Positions 15,973-24,699 of a stretch of 36,534 bases of DNA are shown here, piece after piece. The stretch spans positions 1 through 36,534 of the forward strand of contig NZ_JAGQBB010000023.1 in NCBI RefSeq assembly GCF_024345415.1, in the 5' to 3' direction. The DNA comes from Synechococcus sp. Tobar12-5m-g. GTDB taxonomy: Bacteria > Cyanobacteriota > Cyanobacteriia > PCC-6307 > Cyanobiaceae. The notes below the pieces were generated by a model, which had not been told where the DNA came from, ran no database searches, and saw nothing but the letters and a program-made list of their open reading frames with translations. The position numbers and the translations under genes were made by a program. Position 1 is the stretch's first letter; each line of letters opens with the position of its first letter.

Positions 15973-17225
15973 TCCCCTCGGAGCCGCTGAGCGCCCTCTC
16001 GGCGGTGCTGGTGGCCCTGGCACTGGTCATCGTGGTGTCAAAGCTGCTGGGAAGGCTGCTGGCTCGTTTCGAGCAACCGCCGGTGATCGGCGAGATCCTC
16101 GGCGGCATTGTGCTGGGGCCTTCGCTGCTGGGGGCTCTGGCGCCGCAGCTGCAGGAGGCGGTGTTTTCCCAGGCGGTGCTGCCCCAGCTCAACCTGCTGT
16201 CCCAGCTGGGCCTGATCCTGTTCATGTTCCTGGTGGGGCTGGAGGTGAACCCGGAGCATCTGCGCGGTCGGGCGCGGCTGGCGGTCCGGATTTCCCTGGC
16301 GGGCATCACCTTGCCACTGGTGCTGGGGGTGCTGCTGGCCTTCGGCCTCGAAGCGGTGCTGCCGGAGCTGTTGCCGGGAGATCGCACCCTGCCAGGCATG
16401 CTGTTCATGGGCACGGCAATGGCGATCACGGCCTTCCCCGTGCTTTCGCGGCTGCTCAAGGATCGGGGGCTGATGGGGCAACCGCTCGGCCAGCTGGTGA
16501 TCAGCTGCGCCGCGATCGATGACGTGGTCAGTTGGGTGCTGCTGGCGGCGGTGGTGTCGTTCACCCGCTCCGGCTCGGGTTTCGGTGCCCTGCCGGCCCT
16601 GGTCGGCACCCTGGCCTGGGCCCTGATCCTGCTGGTGGGCCTGCGACCCCTGATGGGCCGGCTGGAAGCCCACTACCGAGAGGCCCGACAGCTCAGCCCC
16701 TTCCTGCTCTCGCTCCTGTTCGCCGGGGCGATCCTCTCAGCCGTGATCACCGACTGGATCGGTGTGCACTACATCTTCGGGGCGTTCCTGTTTGGCCTGG
16801 CCCTGCCCCGCTACGGCCCCCTGCTGCGCCGCCTCCAGCTTCACACCGAGGATCTGGTGCTCACCGTGTTGCTGCCGGTGTTCTTCGCGATGAGCGGCTT
16901 GAACACCCGCATCGGCTCACTGGATCGACCGCTGCTGTGGCTTGCCCTGGTGGCGGTGTTGGCGGTGGCGATCGGCGGCAAGTTCCTGGGCTGTTGGGCC
17001 ATGGCCCGTCAGGGGGGGCTGCCGCCTGCGGAAGCCCAGGCGGTGGGCTGGCTGATGAACACCCGAGGCCTCACCGAACTGGTGATCCTCAACGTGGCCC
17101 TGAGCCTGGGGGTGATCAGCACCACCCTGTTCACGATGATGGTGGTGATGGCGCTGGTCACCACGGCGATGGCCTCGCCCCTGCTCACCCGGCTGGGGAT
17201 CAGCCCGGCAGCATCACCCGGTTGA
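15969..17225 (+). CDS. Monovalent cation:proton antiporter, CPA2 family (KefB/NapA-like)
   Basis: 418 residues with about 12 membrane segments. Landmarks are PPVIGEILGGIVLGPSLLG, LILFMFLVGLEVNPEHLRGRAR, MAITAFPVLSRLLKDRG, SCAAIDDVVSWVLLA (the ion-binding Asp pair) and GWLMNTRGLTELVILNVAL. GTG 15969 overlaps the preceding stop; a start 114 bases upstream would lie inside the preceding gene and adds Gly/Arg-rich sequence. No KTN/RCK domain is present. It probably exchanges Na+ or K+ for H+ in the inner or thylakoid membrane. Its last 26 bases overlap the convergent cupS gene. Confidence 0.88.
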   Translation: MIPSEPLSALSAVLVALALVIVVSKLLGRLLARFEQPPVIGEILGGIVLGPSLLGALAPQLQEAVFSQAVLPQLNLLSQLGLILFMFLVGLEVNPEHLRGRARLAVRISLAGITLPLVLGVLLAFGLEAVLPELLPGDRTLPGMLFMGTAMAITAFPVLSRLLKDRGLMGQPLGQLVISCAAIDDVVSWVLLAAVVSFTRSGSGFGALPALVGTLAWALILLVGLRPLMGRLEAHYREARQLSPFLLSLLFAGAILSAVITDWIGVHYIFGAFLFGLALPRYGPLLRRLQLHTEDLVLTVLLPVFFAMSGLNTRIGSLDRPLLWLALVAVLAVAIGGKFLGCWAMARQGGLPPAEAQAVGWLMNTRGLTELVILNVALSLGVISTTLFTMMVVMALVTTAMASPLLTRLGISPAASPG

Positions 17226-17601
17226 TCACGTGCACGATGCCGTTGTCGCAGACGATGTCGGCGGCGACAACGGAGGCGTTCTTGACCTCGAAGGGCTCGG
17301 CGCAGCGGATCGGGATCGGCGCGCCCTCCAGGCTGTCCCAGCTGGGCTGATCCACCAGGTCGCTGCGGCTGTAGGCCCCGGAGAGCACGTGGAACTTGAG
17401 GATGCGGGCGAGTTGCGGCGGGTTGTCCACCAGGGTCTGAACGGTGCCGGGGGGCAGGGCGGCGAAGGCGTCATCCACCGGGGCAAACACGGTGAAGGGG
17501 CCAGGGCTCTCCAGGGCCCCCGTGAGGCCCGCCACCTCCACGGCCGTGAGCAGGGTGGAGAAGAGGCCGGCGCCCTTGGCGGTTTCGATGATGTTGGCCA
17601 T
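17200..17601 (-). CDS. cupS: CupS, fasciclin-like small subunit of the NDH-1MS CO2-uptake complex
   Basis: 133 residues forming one FAS1 (fasciclin) domain: GLFSTLLTAVEVAGL, then PFTVFAPVDDAFAALPPGTVQTL, then ILKFHVLSGAYSRSDL, ending DNGIVHVINRVMLPG. No signal peptide is visible. CupS of cyanobacteria is a fasciclin-like subunit of NDH-1MS encoded directly after cupA, and this gene lies 11 bases after cupA. The position makes CupS far more likely than a generic FAS1 adhesin. Its 3' end overlaps the convergent antiporter gene. Confidence 0.85.
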   Translation of the reverse strand: MANIIETAKGAGLFSTLLTAVEVAGLTGALESPGPFTVFAPVDDAFAALPPGTVQTLVDNPPQLARILKFHVLSGAYSRSDLVDQPSWDSLEGAPIPIRCAEPFEVKNASVVAADIVCDNGIVHVINRVMLPG

Positions 17602-17612
17602 GGGTGGGGTTC

Positions 17613-18902
17613 TCAGCGGTAATCCTGGGTTTGCACATCCCGGAGACGGGCTTCGGGGCGGAGGAAACGATCCATCTGGGCCTCGAAGAAGGCCCGATTG
17701 GCCTTGAGGTGTTCCGGATCGGGATCGTCAAGGGGAAACAGCAGGGCGCAGCGCAGGGCCTGGATCACCGCCGAGGTCACGTTGTACATGGAGCGCTGGA
17801 AGGTGATGCCCAGCTGCACCAGGATGTCGTCCTCGCCCCGTTTGTGGCTCCGGTAGAGATCCACCAGGTATTGCGGCAGGAAGTGCAGCATGTCCTGCAT
17901 CAGCAGGGTGGGCGGGATGCCGGCCGAGCCCACCGGGAACACGTCGGCATAGAGGATGCCGTAGTGGAACTCAGCCTGCTCCGAAGGCACCTGGCCGGCC
18001 TGGGCGTTGTAGCTCTTGGTGCCCCGGAACGGCGCGGTGCGGTAGAACACCGCCTCCACATAGGGCAGGGCCGCCTCGTAGAGCCAGGTGAACCCTTCCG
18101 ATTTGGGGATGATCTCGATGCACTCCTCGCCGATGTACACGTGGTGGTAGATGGGGCGGCCGGCCACGGCGAAAATGCCGTTCACCAGGAAATCCATGGC
18201 GGCGGGAACCCCGGAGAAGCCACCTTCGTCGTAGATGTCGCTCATCTCGAAGAACACCGGCGCCATCACCTCCCAGAACAGGCCGAGGTTGGCGTAGTAG
18301 CTCATCTTGCGCACCTGCTCCAGGAACATCTCCGGGAACAGCTTGTGGAGCCCCAGCATCAGGGGGTTTCCCTTGAAGTAGGCGAGAATCGCCCGCTCGG
18401 CGTTGGCCTTGTAGACGTCGCTCTCCAGGTAGTCATAGAAGCGGCCCCCCATGCCCTGGTGCCAGAACATGGCATCCATGCAGGCCTCGGCGAACTCCAT
18501 GTTGATTCGGTCGTGCCAGAGGTGGTGCAGCAGCTTGGGCAGCTTGCCGGTTTCTCCTTTGGCCATGAACTCCAGCAGCTCGGGGTGGGCCGTGGCCGGC
18601 CCACGCCAGATCCGCAACTTGGAATCATCGCCCGCATAGGAGTTGGGCAGATCGAGATACTCCTGGCTCGGGAAGTACTTGAAAGCGGGCAAGGGGTCGA
18701 GGAACACCCGCTCGGCGATGTAAAGCAGGTCACGCCAGTAGAAGTCCATCGGCACGGCATAGGCCTTGTAGATGCCGATGATCTGCATCAGGTTCTCCGG
18801 CGTGTCCGGCAGCATCGAGCCGCCGGCCTCGAGCCGCTCGACCACTTCAGCAAAGGGGTGGGTGGAGGGGGGCAGAACGGTCGTGGGGGTTGTGACGGTC
18901 AT
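17613..18902 (-). CDS. cupA: CO2 hydration protein CupA (ChpY)
   Basis: 429 residues of the ChpX/ChpY (CupA/CupB) family, which converts CO2 to bicarbonate on the cytoplasmic face of specialised NDH-1 complexes. Typical stretches are ENLMQIIGIYKAYAVPMDFYWRDLLYIAERVFLDP, FMAKGETGKLPKLLHHLWHDRINMEFAEACM and GFTWLYEAALPYVEAVFYRTAPFRGTKSYNAQ. In the published NDH-1MS structure, as I recall it, a zinc is held by a CupA His and an Arg five residues later; His127 and Arg132 here fit that spacing. The start overlaps the ndhD3 stop (ATGA). Placement with cupS assigns it to CupA and not CupB. Confidence 0.93.
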   Translation of the reverse strand: MTVTTPTTVLPPSTHPFAEVVERLEAGGSMLPDTPENLMQIIGIYKAYAVPMDFYWRDLLYIAERVFLDPLPAFKYFPSQEYLDLPNSYAGDDSKLRIWRGPATAHPELLEFMAKGETGKLPKLLHHLWHDRINMEFAEACMDAMFWHQGMGGRFYDYLESDVYKANAERAILAYFKGNPLMLGLHKLFPEMFLEQVRKMSYYANLGLFWEVMAPVFFEMSDIYDEGGFSGVPAAMDFLVNGIFAVAGRPIYHHVYIGEECIEIIPKSEGFTWLYEAALPYVEAVFYRTAPFRGTKSYNAQAGQVPSEQAEFHYGILYADVFPVGSAGIPPTLLMQDMLHFLPQYLVDLYRSHKRGEDDILVQLGITFQRSMYNVTSAVIQALRCALLFPLDDPDPEHLKANRAFFEAQMDRFLRPEARLRDVQTQDYR

Positions 18903-20437
18903 GGCCGGAGATCCAGCAGGGCTGGCAGAGAAGGCTTGGGCAGGAGGGTGGCGATCAGCTGGGACTGTGCGGGCAGGGAAGCCATGGCCATGGCGCTGAT
19001 CGGTGGACGCGAGAGCGCCAGGGCGCTGGTGGTGTCCTCGCTCCAGCCCAGCAGGATCTGGGGCCAGAGGCCCGCCAGGATCACCAGGAAGGAGAGGGCC
19101 AGGGCAGGCAGCCGCTCCACCCAGGTGGTGCTGACGTAGTCGGCGGTCTTGTTGTCGAGCCGGCCGAAGCCCACCCGGTTGAACAGCCGCACCGCATAGA
19201 CGGCCGTCAGGCCCGAGGCCAGCAGGCAGCCCAGGGTGGGCAGGGGAAACACGGGCCAGCTGCCCTGGAACACCACCATTTCAGCCAGGAAGCCCGCCTG
19301 GCCAGGCACCCCGGCGGCGGCCATCAGGGCCAGCAGAAACAGCCCCAGGGTGAAGGGCAGACCCCGGCCCGGATTCATCAGGCCGGAGAGGGCAGCAATT
19401 TCGGTGGTGCCGGTTTTGGCCTCAATTTTACCGACCAGGCAGAACAGCAGGGCCACGATCATGCCCTGGGCCAGGATCTGGGCGACGGCTCCCTGCAGGC
19501 TCAGGGGGGTGGCGGCCGCCATGGCCAGCACCAGCAGGCCCATGTGGCCCAGGGCACTGAAGGCAACCAGGCGGCGCATGTCCGTCTGGGCGATCGCGTT
19601 GAGCGCGCCGTAAAGGGCGCTGGCCGTGCCCACCACCGCGATCGCCGGCGACCAGGCCGCCCAGGTGTCCCCGAGCATGCCGACGCCGAAGCGAAGCAGC
19701 CCGTAGGCACCCAGCTTGGAGACCACCCCGGCCAGTTGCATGGCCACGGGGGTGGAGGCCTGGCTGTAGGTCAGCGGCTGCCAGCCATGCAGGGGGAAGA
19801 TCGGCATCTTCAAGCCAAAGGCGAGCAACAGCAGGCCCAGGATCCAGCGGTTGGCACCAGGCGGCAGCACCGCCTGGGCCAGGTCGGCGTAGGCGAAGCT
19901 GAAGCCGTTGGTGTTGAGCAGCGCCAGGGCCAGCACCCCGGCCAGCAGGGCCACTCCCGACACCGCGCCATACATCAGATAGCGGATCGCGGCGGTGGCC
20001 CGCCGCTCCCCACCCCACACCGCCACCAACAACGTGGTGGGAATGAGCGTGATCTCATAGGCCAGCACGAACAACAGGCCGTTGCAGGCAAGGAAAGCTC
20101 CGACCAGGCCCACGTTGGTGGCCAGCACCATGGCATAGAAAAGGCGCCGCCGGGGCTGGGCGATCGGGGTGGCGAACACCGCCATCAAGGTGAGCAGGGC
20201 CGTCAGGCCCGCCAGGGGAAGCGAGAGGCCATCGAGGCCGAGGTGAAGCTCCAGTCCGAGCTGGGGAAGCCAGGCCCTGCGGAGTTCCGGCACCGGATGG
20301 CCGGCGAGCCACAGCACCTGCAGCAGCTGCACGGCCGGGATGAAAACGGCCAGGCGTCGGGGCCAGGGCCCTGGCAGCGGTGCCAGGCAGAGGAGCAGAA
20401 CGGCCGCCAGGGGAAGCAGCAGGAGGGTGAGCAGCAT
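18899..20437 (-). CDS. ndhD3: NDH-1 subunit NdhD3 (NuoM-like proton channel, CO2-uptake form)
   Basis: 512 residues, about 14 membrane segments, of the NuoM/MrpD antiporter-like family. Landmarks are LGLDGLSLPLAGLTALL, PLHGWQPLTYSQASTPVAMQLAGVVSKLGAYGLLRFG (with the channel Lys) and AFSALGHMGLLVLAMAAATP. It provides one proton channel of NDH-1MS. The D3 assignment rests on the operon order F3-D3-cupA-cupS. It lies 21 bases after ndhF3 and overlaps cupA by four bases. Confidence 0.92.
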   Translation of the reverse strand: MLLTLLLLPLAAVLLLCLAPLPGPWPRRLAVFIPAVQLLQVLWLAGHPVPELRRAWLPQLGLELHLGLDGLSLPLAGLTALLTLMAVFATPIAQPRRRLFYAMVLATNVGLVGAFLACNGLLFVLAYEITLIPTTLLVAVWGGERRATAAIRYLMYGAVSGVALLAGVLALALLNTNGFSFAYADLAQAVLPPGANRWILGLLLLAFGLKMPIFPLHGWQPLTYSQASTPVAMQLAGVVSKLGAYGLLRFGVGMLGDTWAAWSPAIAVVGTASALYGALNAIAQTDMRRLVAFSALGHMGLLVLAMAAATPLSLQGAVAQILAQGMIVALLFCLVGKIEAKTGTTEIAALSGLMNPGRGLPFTLGLFLLALMAAAGVPGQAGFLAEMVVFQGSWPVFPLPTLGCLLASGLTAVYAVRLFNRVGFGRLDNKTADYVSTTWVERLPALALSFLVILAGLWPQILLGWSEDTTSALALSRPPISAMAMASLPAQSQLIATLLPKPSLPALLDLRP

Positions 20438-20458
20438 GGGAGGTCTCGGTGGTCTGCT

Positions 20459-22333
20459 TCAGAAGGTCAGGGCGGTGGGCGTGTGGCGGGTGAGGATCCA
20501 GATCCCCATCAGCACCACACCGATCAGCACGGTGAAGGCGTAGGCCTGCACCCGGCCGGTGGTGCTGAAACTGAGGCGGCGAGCCCCCTCCAGGGCCAGG
20601 TCGCCGCTCCGGTTGCTGAAGCCATCCACCAGAGCTCGATCCAGCCAGCTGCTGCTGGCGGCCAGCACCACGACGAGGCCCACCACGGTGCGGCGGTAGA
20701 GCCCCTCGGTGTGGAGGTCAGCCGCAAGCCAATGCTGCAACCCGGCCAGGGGGCCTGGCAGCTTCGGCAGGTGCTCGGTGGAGAAGAGGTAAAGCACGGC
20801 TCCGGAGCTGATCCCGATCAGGGTGGAGGCGAGCAGGGGCAGGGCCATCGGGCCCCAGGCTTCGCCATAACCGGCGCGGTTGATCAGGATCGGCAGGTGG
20901 AGCACCAGGCCGGTGGCCACCATCGTGGGCAGCACCATCAGCCAGAGCACCTCGGCGGAGCGCTTGGTGAACACGGAGGGCTTGCCGCCCCAGATCAGCC
21001 CGAAGATCCTTACCAGGGCGGCGCTGATCAGGCCGTTGGTGATCAGCACCACGGCGGTGAGCAGAACCGGGGCCTGGCTCCCCGCCAGGCTGGCCGCCAT
21101 GGCCCGCAGGGCACCAAAACCGGCGAGGGGGGGCAAGCCCACCAGACCGGCGGCCCCCACCAGGAAAGCGATTCCCATCAGCGGCCGCCGCGACCAGAGG
21201 CCACCCAGCTGGGTGAGGTCCTGGCTGACGTTGCTCGAAACCACCGTGCCGAGGGCCAGCAGCACCAGGGCCATCGGCAGGGGGTAGATCAGCATCATGC
21301 GCCAGGCGGTTTCGCCCGCCCCGGCGCCGACGGCCAGGAACAGCAACCCGAGCCAGCTGCTCACCAGGAAGGAGATCGCCCGCTTGATGTCGATCTGGGC
21401 CAGGGCGATCAGGGCTCCCACCAGGGCGGTGGTGCCGCCCACGATCACCAGCACCGCCTGCACCGTGGGGCTCACCGCCAGCAGCGGTTCCAGCCGCAGC
21501 AGCACCCAGGCGCCGCCCACCACCACCACCGAATTGCGCAGCACGGTGGAAGGAAAGGGGCCTTCCATGGCTTCGTCGAGCCAGAGGTGGAGAGGAATCT
21601 GGGCGCACTTGCCCATCGGGCCCGCAATCAGGGCCAGCAGGATCAAGGTGAGGGCGGGGCTGGGGGTGGCCTGTTGGGCCCAGGCATTCAGTTCGTTGAT
21701 ATTCCAGGTGCCGGCCACCGGCAGCAGCGCCACCAGACCGGCCAGCAACACCAGATCACCCACCCGCTTGGTGAGGAAGGCATCGCGGGCCCCCTTCACC
21801 ACCAGGGACTGGTTGAACCAGGTGCCCACCACCAGGTAAGTGCCGAGGGTGAGGAGCTCCAGCACCACGTAGGCGAAGAAGAGCGAATCGGTGAGCACCA
21901 GGGCGCACAATCCCGCTTCGAACACACTGAGGCAGCCGAAGAAACGGGGCCAGCCCCAGTCCATCTCGAGATAGCCGATCGCGTACACCTGGGCCAACAC
22001 ATGGATGCCGCAGATCATCGTCATGGCGATCAGCACCGGCTGGTTGATCGTCGCGTCGAAACTGATGGACAGTCCGGCGGTGTCGAGCCAGGGCCAGCTG
22101 CGGGTGAGCGGGGTGCCGGAGAAGGCGATCCAGGCCCCCAGGCTGTGCAGGAAGGCAATCAGGTTGAAGAAGAGGTTGATGTAGCCGGAAGGCCGCGGCC
22201 CGGTGCGGGAAATCAACCCCGGCACCCAGAGCAGGGAGAAGAACGCCCCCACCAACGGGTAGAGGGGAATCAGAAAGGCCGTCTCAAGGACGGAGGTTGC
22301 GAAGGAGGCCGTCTCAAGCGTGGGGACGGTCAT
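20459..22333 (-). CDS. ndhF3: NDH-1 subunit NdhF3 (NuoL-like distal proton channel, CO2-uptake form)
   Basis: 624 residues of the NuoL/NdhF family. Features are GLSISFDATINQPVLIAMTMICGIHVLAQVYAIGYLEMD, LELLTLGTYLVVGTWFNQSLV, FLTKRVGDLVLLAGL and QIPLHLWLDEAMEGPFPSTVLRNSVVVVGGAWVLLRLEPLL. In ordinary NuoL this last motif reads [25 protein letters not shown], so the substitutions mark the specialised CO2-uptake subtype. It is the first gene of the operon. Tyr51 near the N-terminus could be the counterpart of the Tyr said to help coordinate the CupA zinc; this alignment is tentative. Confidence 0.92.
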   Translation of the reverse strand: MTVPTLETASFATSVLETAFLIPLYPLVGAFFSLLWVPGLISRTGPRPSGYINLFFNLIAFLHSLGAWIAFSGTPLTRSWPWLDTAGLSISFDATINQPVLIAMTMICGIHVLAQVYAIGYLEMDWGWPRFFGCLSVFEAGLCALVLTDSLFFAYVVLELLTLGTYLVVGTWFNQSLVVKGARDAFLTKRVGDLVLLAGLVALLPVAGTWNINELNAWAQQATPSPALTLILLALIAGPMGKCAQIPLHLWLDEAMEGPFPSTVLRNSVVVVGGAWVLLRLEPLLAVSPTVQAVLVIVGGTTALVGALIALAQIDIKRAISFLVSSWLGLLFLAVGAGAGETAWRMMLIYPLPMALVLLALGTVVSSNVSQDLTQLGGLWSRRPLMGIAFLVGAAGLVGLPPLAGFGALRAMAASLAGSQAPVLLTAVVLITNGLISAALVRIFGLIWGGKPSVFTKRSAEVLWLMVLPTMVATGLVLHLPILINRAGYGEAWGPMALPLLASTLIGISSGAVLYLFSTEHLPKLPGPLAGLQHWLAADLHTEGLYRRTVVGLVVVLAASSSWLDRALVDGFSNRSGDLALEGARRLSFSTTGRVQAYAFTVLIGVVLMGIWILTRHTPTALTF

Positions 22334-22659
22334 CTGAGCGCCATGGATCCAGGATGATTGCGAACAATAGAGTTGAGCGGCTGGTCCCGGGCGGCCTGAT
22401 GAAGAGGTGTTGCCAATGGCAGCACTAAGCCCCCGTTATCGATCGCGGCAGCAACCCTTCGATCGGAGCGTTGCCAGCCAGAGCGTCTCCCTGTCGGGCC
22501 ATGCCCGGCCCAACCAGGTTGGCCAGCGTGTGAAGGGGGAGGACCACCCAGTGCTCCGGCCAGCGGCAGCCCAGCAAGGGGCTGGTTCAGGTTGGGCCAT
22601 CGGGTGCTCTGGCCGGCAGCCATCATCCCCTCCTCTCTGTCGCATCACCGGCACAGCCC
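22334..22659. other. Non-coding divergent region upstream of ndhF3
   Basis: About 325 bases without a convincing gene. Proline/arginine-rich open frames here look like GC shadows. It must contain the ndhF3 operon promoter; CO2-responsive operons of this type are commonly controlled by the LysR protein NdhR (CcmR), but no such regulator is encoded in the window and I could not pick out a T-N11-A operator with confidence. Confidence 0.4.
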
Positions 22660-23046
22660 ATGCTCAGCGCCGTGGAGATCATCGTTGGAATCCTGCTGCT
22701 GTTCGGCGGCGGCGAGTTGTTTGTGCAGGAGTCCGTGGCCCTGGCTCTGCTGCTCGGCATTCCCCGGCTGGTGATCGGGCTCACGGTGGTGGCGATGGGC
22801 ACCAGCGCCCCGGAGCTGTTCGTGAGCGTGCTCTCCACGCTTCAGGGGGCCGACGACCTGGCCGTGAGCAACATTGTGGGCAGCAACATCTTCAATGTGC
22901 TCGTGGTGCTCGGCTGCAGTGCCCTGATCCTGCCGCTGCGGGTGCACAGCCGGCTGATCCGTCGCGATGTGCCCCTCCTGCTGGCGGTGTCGATGGCCGT
23001 GTGGGGTATGGCCTCGCCGGGCCGGATGACCTGGCAGGCCGGCTGA
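22660..23046 (+). pseudogene. Half-length Ca2+/cation antiporter (CaCA family)
   Basis: 128 residues that match only the first repeat of a YrbG-type Na+/Ca2+ exchanger: LLLFGGGELFVQESVALA, then LTVVAMGTSAPELFVSVLST with the alpha-repeat motif GTSAPE, then NIVGSNIFNVLVVLG. Family members have two such repeats in about 320-360 residues. Here translation ends at GMASPGRMTWQAG and the neighbouring convergent gene begins 10 bases later, so the second repeat is missing and not merely out of frame. It is probably a deletion remnant; function as a dimeric half-transporter is possible but less likely. Confidence 0.75.
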
Positions 23047-23055
23047 GCGATTCGC

Positions 23056-24009
23056 TCATTGATTGGCAGCTGACGGGGGGGAGCGCCGGATCAACCAGAG
23101 GTCATCGCCCTGCACCCAGAGCAACAACAATCCCGCCGGGGAGTTCACCGTGATCGCGTGGGGCTGGCTCAGGCCCATGGCCCTGGCCGCCGCCAGCGGC
23201 AACCTGCGCACCTCCACCCCCTCCGGCAAGCTGGCCAGGCCCGCCGGTCGGCTGCCTGCGGCGGTGCCACTGTCCCAGAGAATGGTGTAGGGCCGATCCG
23301 CGCTGGCGCTGAGCTTGAGATGTCTTGCGGCCAGGGCGTTGAGGGCGATCTTGCTGGCTTCAGCCTTGACGGCCCCATCGGGTTTGGCAGGGGTCTCCCC
23401 CTTCTCCCCCTTGCCGCTCTCGCCCGCTGGCTCAGAAGGGGCGTCCAGCTGGCTGGCCAGCTCCAGGGCCGTGCTGGCATCACTCGGCAGTCCCGGCGAC
23501 AGGCTTTGATTGACCCCCCAGGCAAGCCCTGTCGGGACCGGGCGCCGCGAGGCCAGGGCGGCAGACCCCTCGCGGGGAGCTTGGTGCTGCCGCTGGCTTT
23601 GCCCGCCCGCGGCCGGAGGCGGGGGCGGCGGCAGGCTGCCGAGCAGTTCCGGCGGGGGCGGCGGCAGGCTGTTCTCGAACGGCAGGGTCAGGGTGCCCAA
23701 CCCACTCGCCGGGGAGGCGGCCTGGCTGGCACGGGTGCTGAAGCGCAGCAGCTCGGGGGTATTGTCCGCGGCCCGCAGGCTGGTGACCGGACGGCGTGGA
23801 CGTTCCGCCACCGTGCTGCCAGCCAGCCAGAGAGCGTGGGCACCCACAGCGACGGCCACCGGCAACAGCCAGGGGGCCGAACCGATGCTGCGCAGCCAGG
23901 GGCGTTTCCCGAGTTCCTGCCACCGCTGGCGGAGTCCCTGGTGCCAGGCCTCAGGAGGCAGGAACCGGGGCCGGAAGTTGAATTTCGAAGGGAAGCGCAC
24001 TGACTTCAA
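23056..24009 (-). CDS. TonB-like proline-rich membrane-anchored protein
   Basis: 317 residues: cytoplasmic basic start (about 1-44), one membrane segment (about 45-65, PWLLPVAVAVGAHALWLAGS), a Pro-rich periplasmic linker with two PPPPP runs (about 115-135), a Gly/Glu/Lys-rich hinge and a C-terminal domain (about 225-317, including HAITVNSPAGLLLLWVQGDDLWLIRR). This architecture, and its place as last gene after exbB and two exbD-like genes, match TonB or TolA. The C-terminal domain does not show the TonB YP motif and I do not recognise it. The start overlaps the exbD-like gene by 59 bases. Confidence 0.55.
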   Translation of the reverse strand: MKSVRFPSKFNFRPRFLPPEAWHQGLRQRWQELGKRPWLRSIGSAPWLLPVAVAVGAHALWLAGSTVAERPRRPVTSLRAADNTPELLRFSTRASQAASPASGLGTLTLPFENSLPPPPPELLGSLPPPPPPAAGGQSQRQHQAPREGSAALASRRPVPTGLAWGVNQSLSPGLPSDASTALELASQLDAPSEPAGESGKGEKGETPAKPDGAVKAEASKIALNALAARHLKLSASADRPYTILWDSGTAAGSRPAGLASLPEGVEVRRLPLAAARAMGLSQPHAITVNSPAGLLLLWVQGDDLWLIRRSPPSAANQ

Positions 24010-24349
24010 GCAGGGGAAGGAATCGCTGCACCAGGCCCCAGGGGGTGGTGGGAGAGGGGATCAGCCGCACGTGGGCCCGGGCGTTGAGGCGGCCGGCTTC
24101 CCGCAGCAGACCGGGCAGCTGCTGGGAGCTGATCGGGCGGTTCCAGAGGCGCAGGCCGCCATCCGCCTCCAGGTGAAGCACCACCAGGCCCCGATGGGCT
24201 GGAGCCTGGGCAAGTTGCTGGGGCAGCAGCAGCCAGGCCAGGCTGAACAGACCAATCGCCGCGCCCAACAGGGCCAGCCAGAGGCCTTGCTCGGCTGTGG
24301 AGATCGGCTCTGCCCCAGCGAGCCGGGTGGTGGGGGAGGATGTCGTCAT
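23951..24349 (-). CDS. ExbD/TolR-like protein 2 lacking the membrane aspartate
   Basis: 132 residues: short cytoplasmic head, one membrane segment at about 22-43 (GLWLALLGAAIGLFSLAWLLL) and a periplasmic ExbD-type domain (HRGLVVLHLEADGGLRLWNRPISSQQLPGLL, then VRLIPSPTTPWGLVQRFLPLLE). In ExbD, TolR and MotB one Asp in this segment carries the protons; none is seen here. It overlaps the upstream exbD-like gene by four bases (ATGA) and the TonB-like gene by 59. The call rests on topology, fold pattern and gene order. Confidence 0.6.
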   Translation of the reverse strand: MTTSSPTTRLAGAEPISTAEQGLWLALLGAAIGLFSLAWLLLPQQLAQAPAHRGLVVLHLEADGGLRLWNRPISSQQLPGLLREAGRLNARAHVRLIPSPTTPWGLVQRFLPLLEVSALPFEIQLPAPVPAS

Positions 24350-24699
24350 GGTCGGCCGGACACCAGTTCGAGCCGGACCGGCTGGCGGCTCTTGCCGCGC
24401 AGCCAGGCCAGGGTGGTGCTGACCGTCTGGCTCGACAGCGCGTCGGAAGGGAGAAAGCGGACGCCGCCGTGGCTGGCATCCGTCTGGAGCTGGGCCGCCA
24501 GGCTGGCCTCGCTGACCGGCGCTCCGTTGAGATACCAGAGGCCTGTTGCCGATCGCACCAGGAACCTGGCGGGCTGAAGCCCTTCGGGGGCTGGCAAGCG
24601 GGAGCGGGGCTCGGGCTGGCTGAGGGCGACGGGCACCAGGGCCACGGCGGTGAGGGTCACCAGGGTCAGGCCGGTGATCGCCAGAATGCGGACGGTCAT
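24346..24699 (-). CDS. ExbD/TolR-like protein 1 lacking the membrane aspartate
   Basis: 117 residues: membrane segment at about 5-26 (ILAITGLTLVTLTAVALVPVAL) almost at the N-terminus, then a periplasmic domain with the ExbD pattern ARFLVRSATGLWYLNGAPVSEASLAAQL, VRFLPSDALSSQTVSTTLAWLRG and PVRLELV. The proton-carrying Asp is absent and the cytoplasmic head is nearly gone. Start and stop overlap both neighbours by four bases (ATGA), so the operon is tightly coupled. It may have a structural or regulatory role, or ExbB may pair with an ExbD encoded elsewhere. Confidence 0.6.
   Translation of the reverse strand: MTVRILAITGLTLVTLTAVALVPVALSQPEPRSRLPAPEGLQPARFLVRSATGLWYLNGAPVSEASLAAQLQTDASHGGVRFLPSDALSSQTVSTTLAWLRGKSRQPVRLELVSGRP

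Noticed and set aside
19544-22357. Very long plus-strand open frame opposite ndhD3/ndhF3
   Set aside because: Its Gln/His/Gly-rich sequence is the typical antisense shadow of Leu/Ala-rich membrane proteins.
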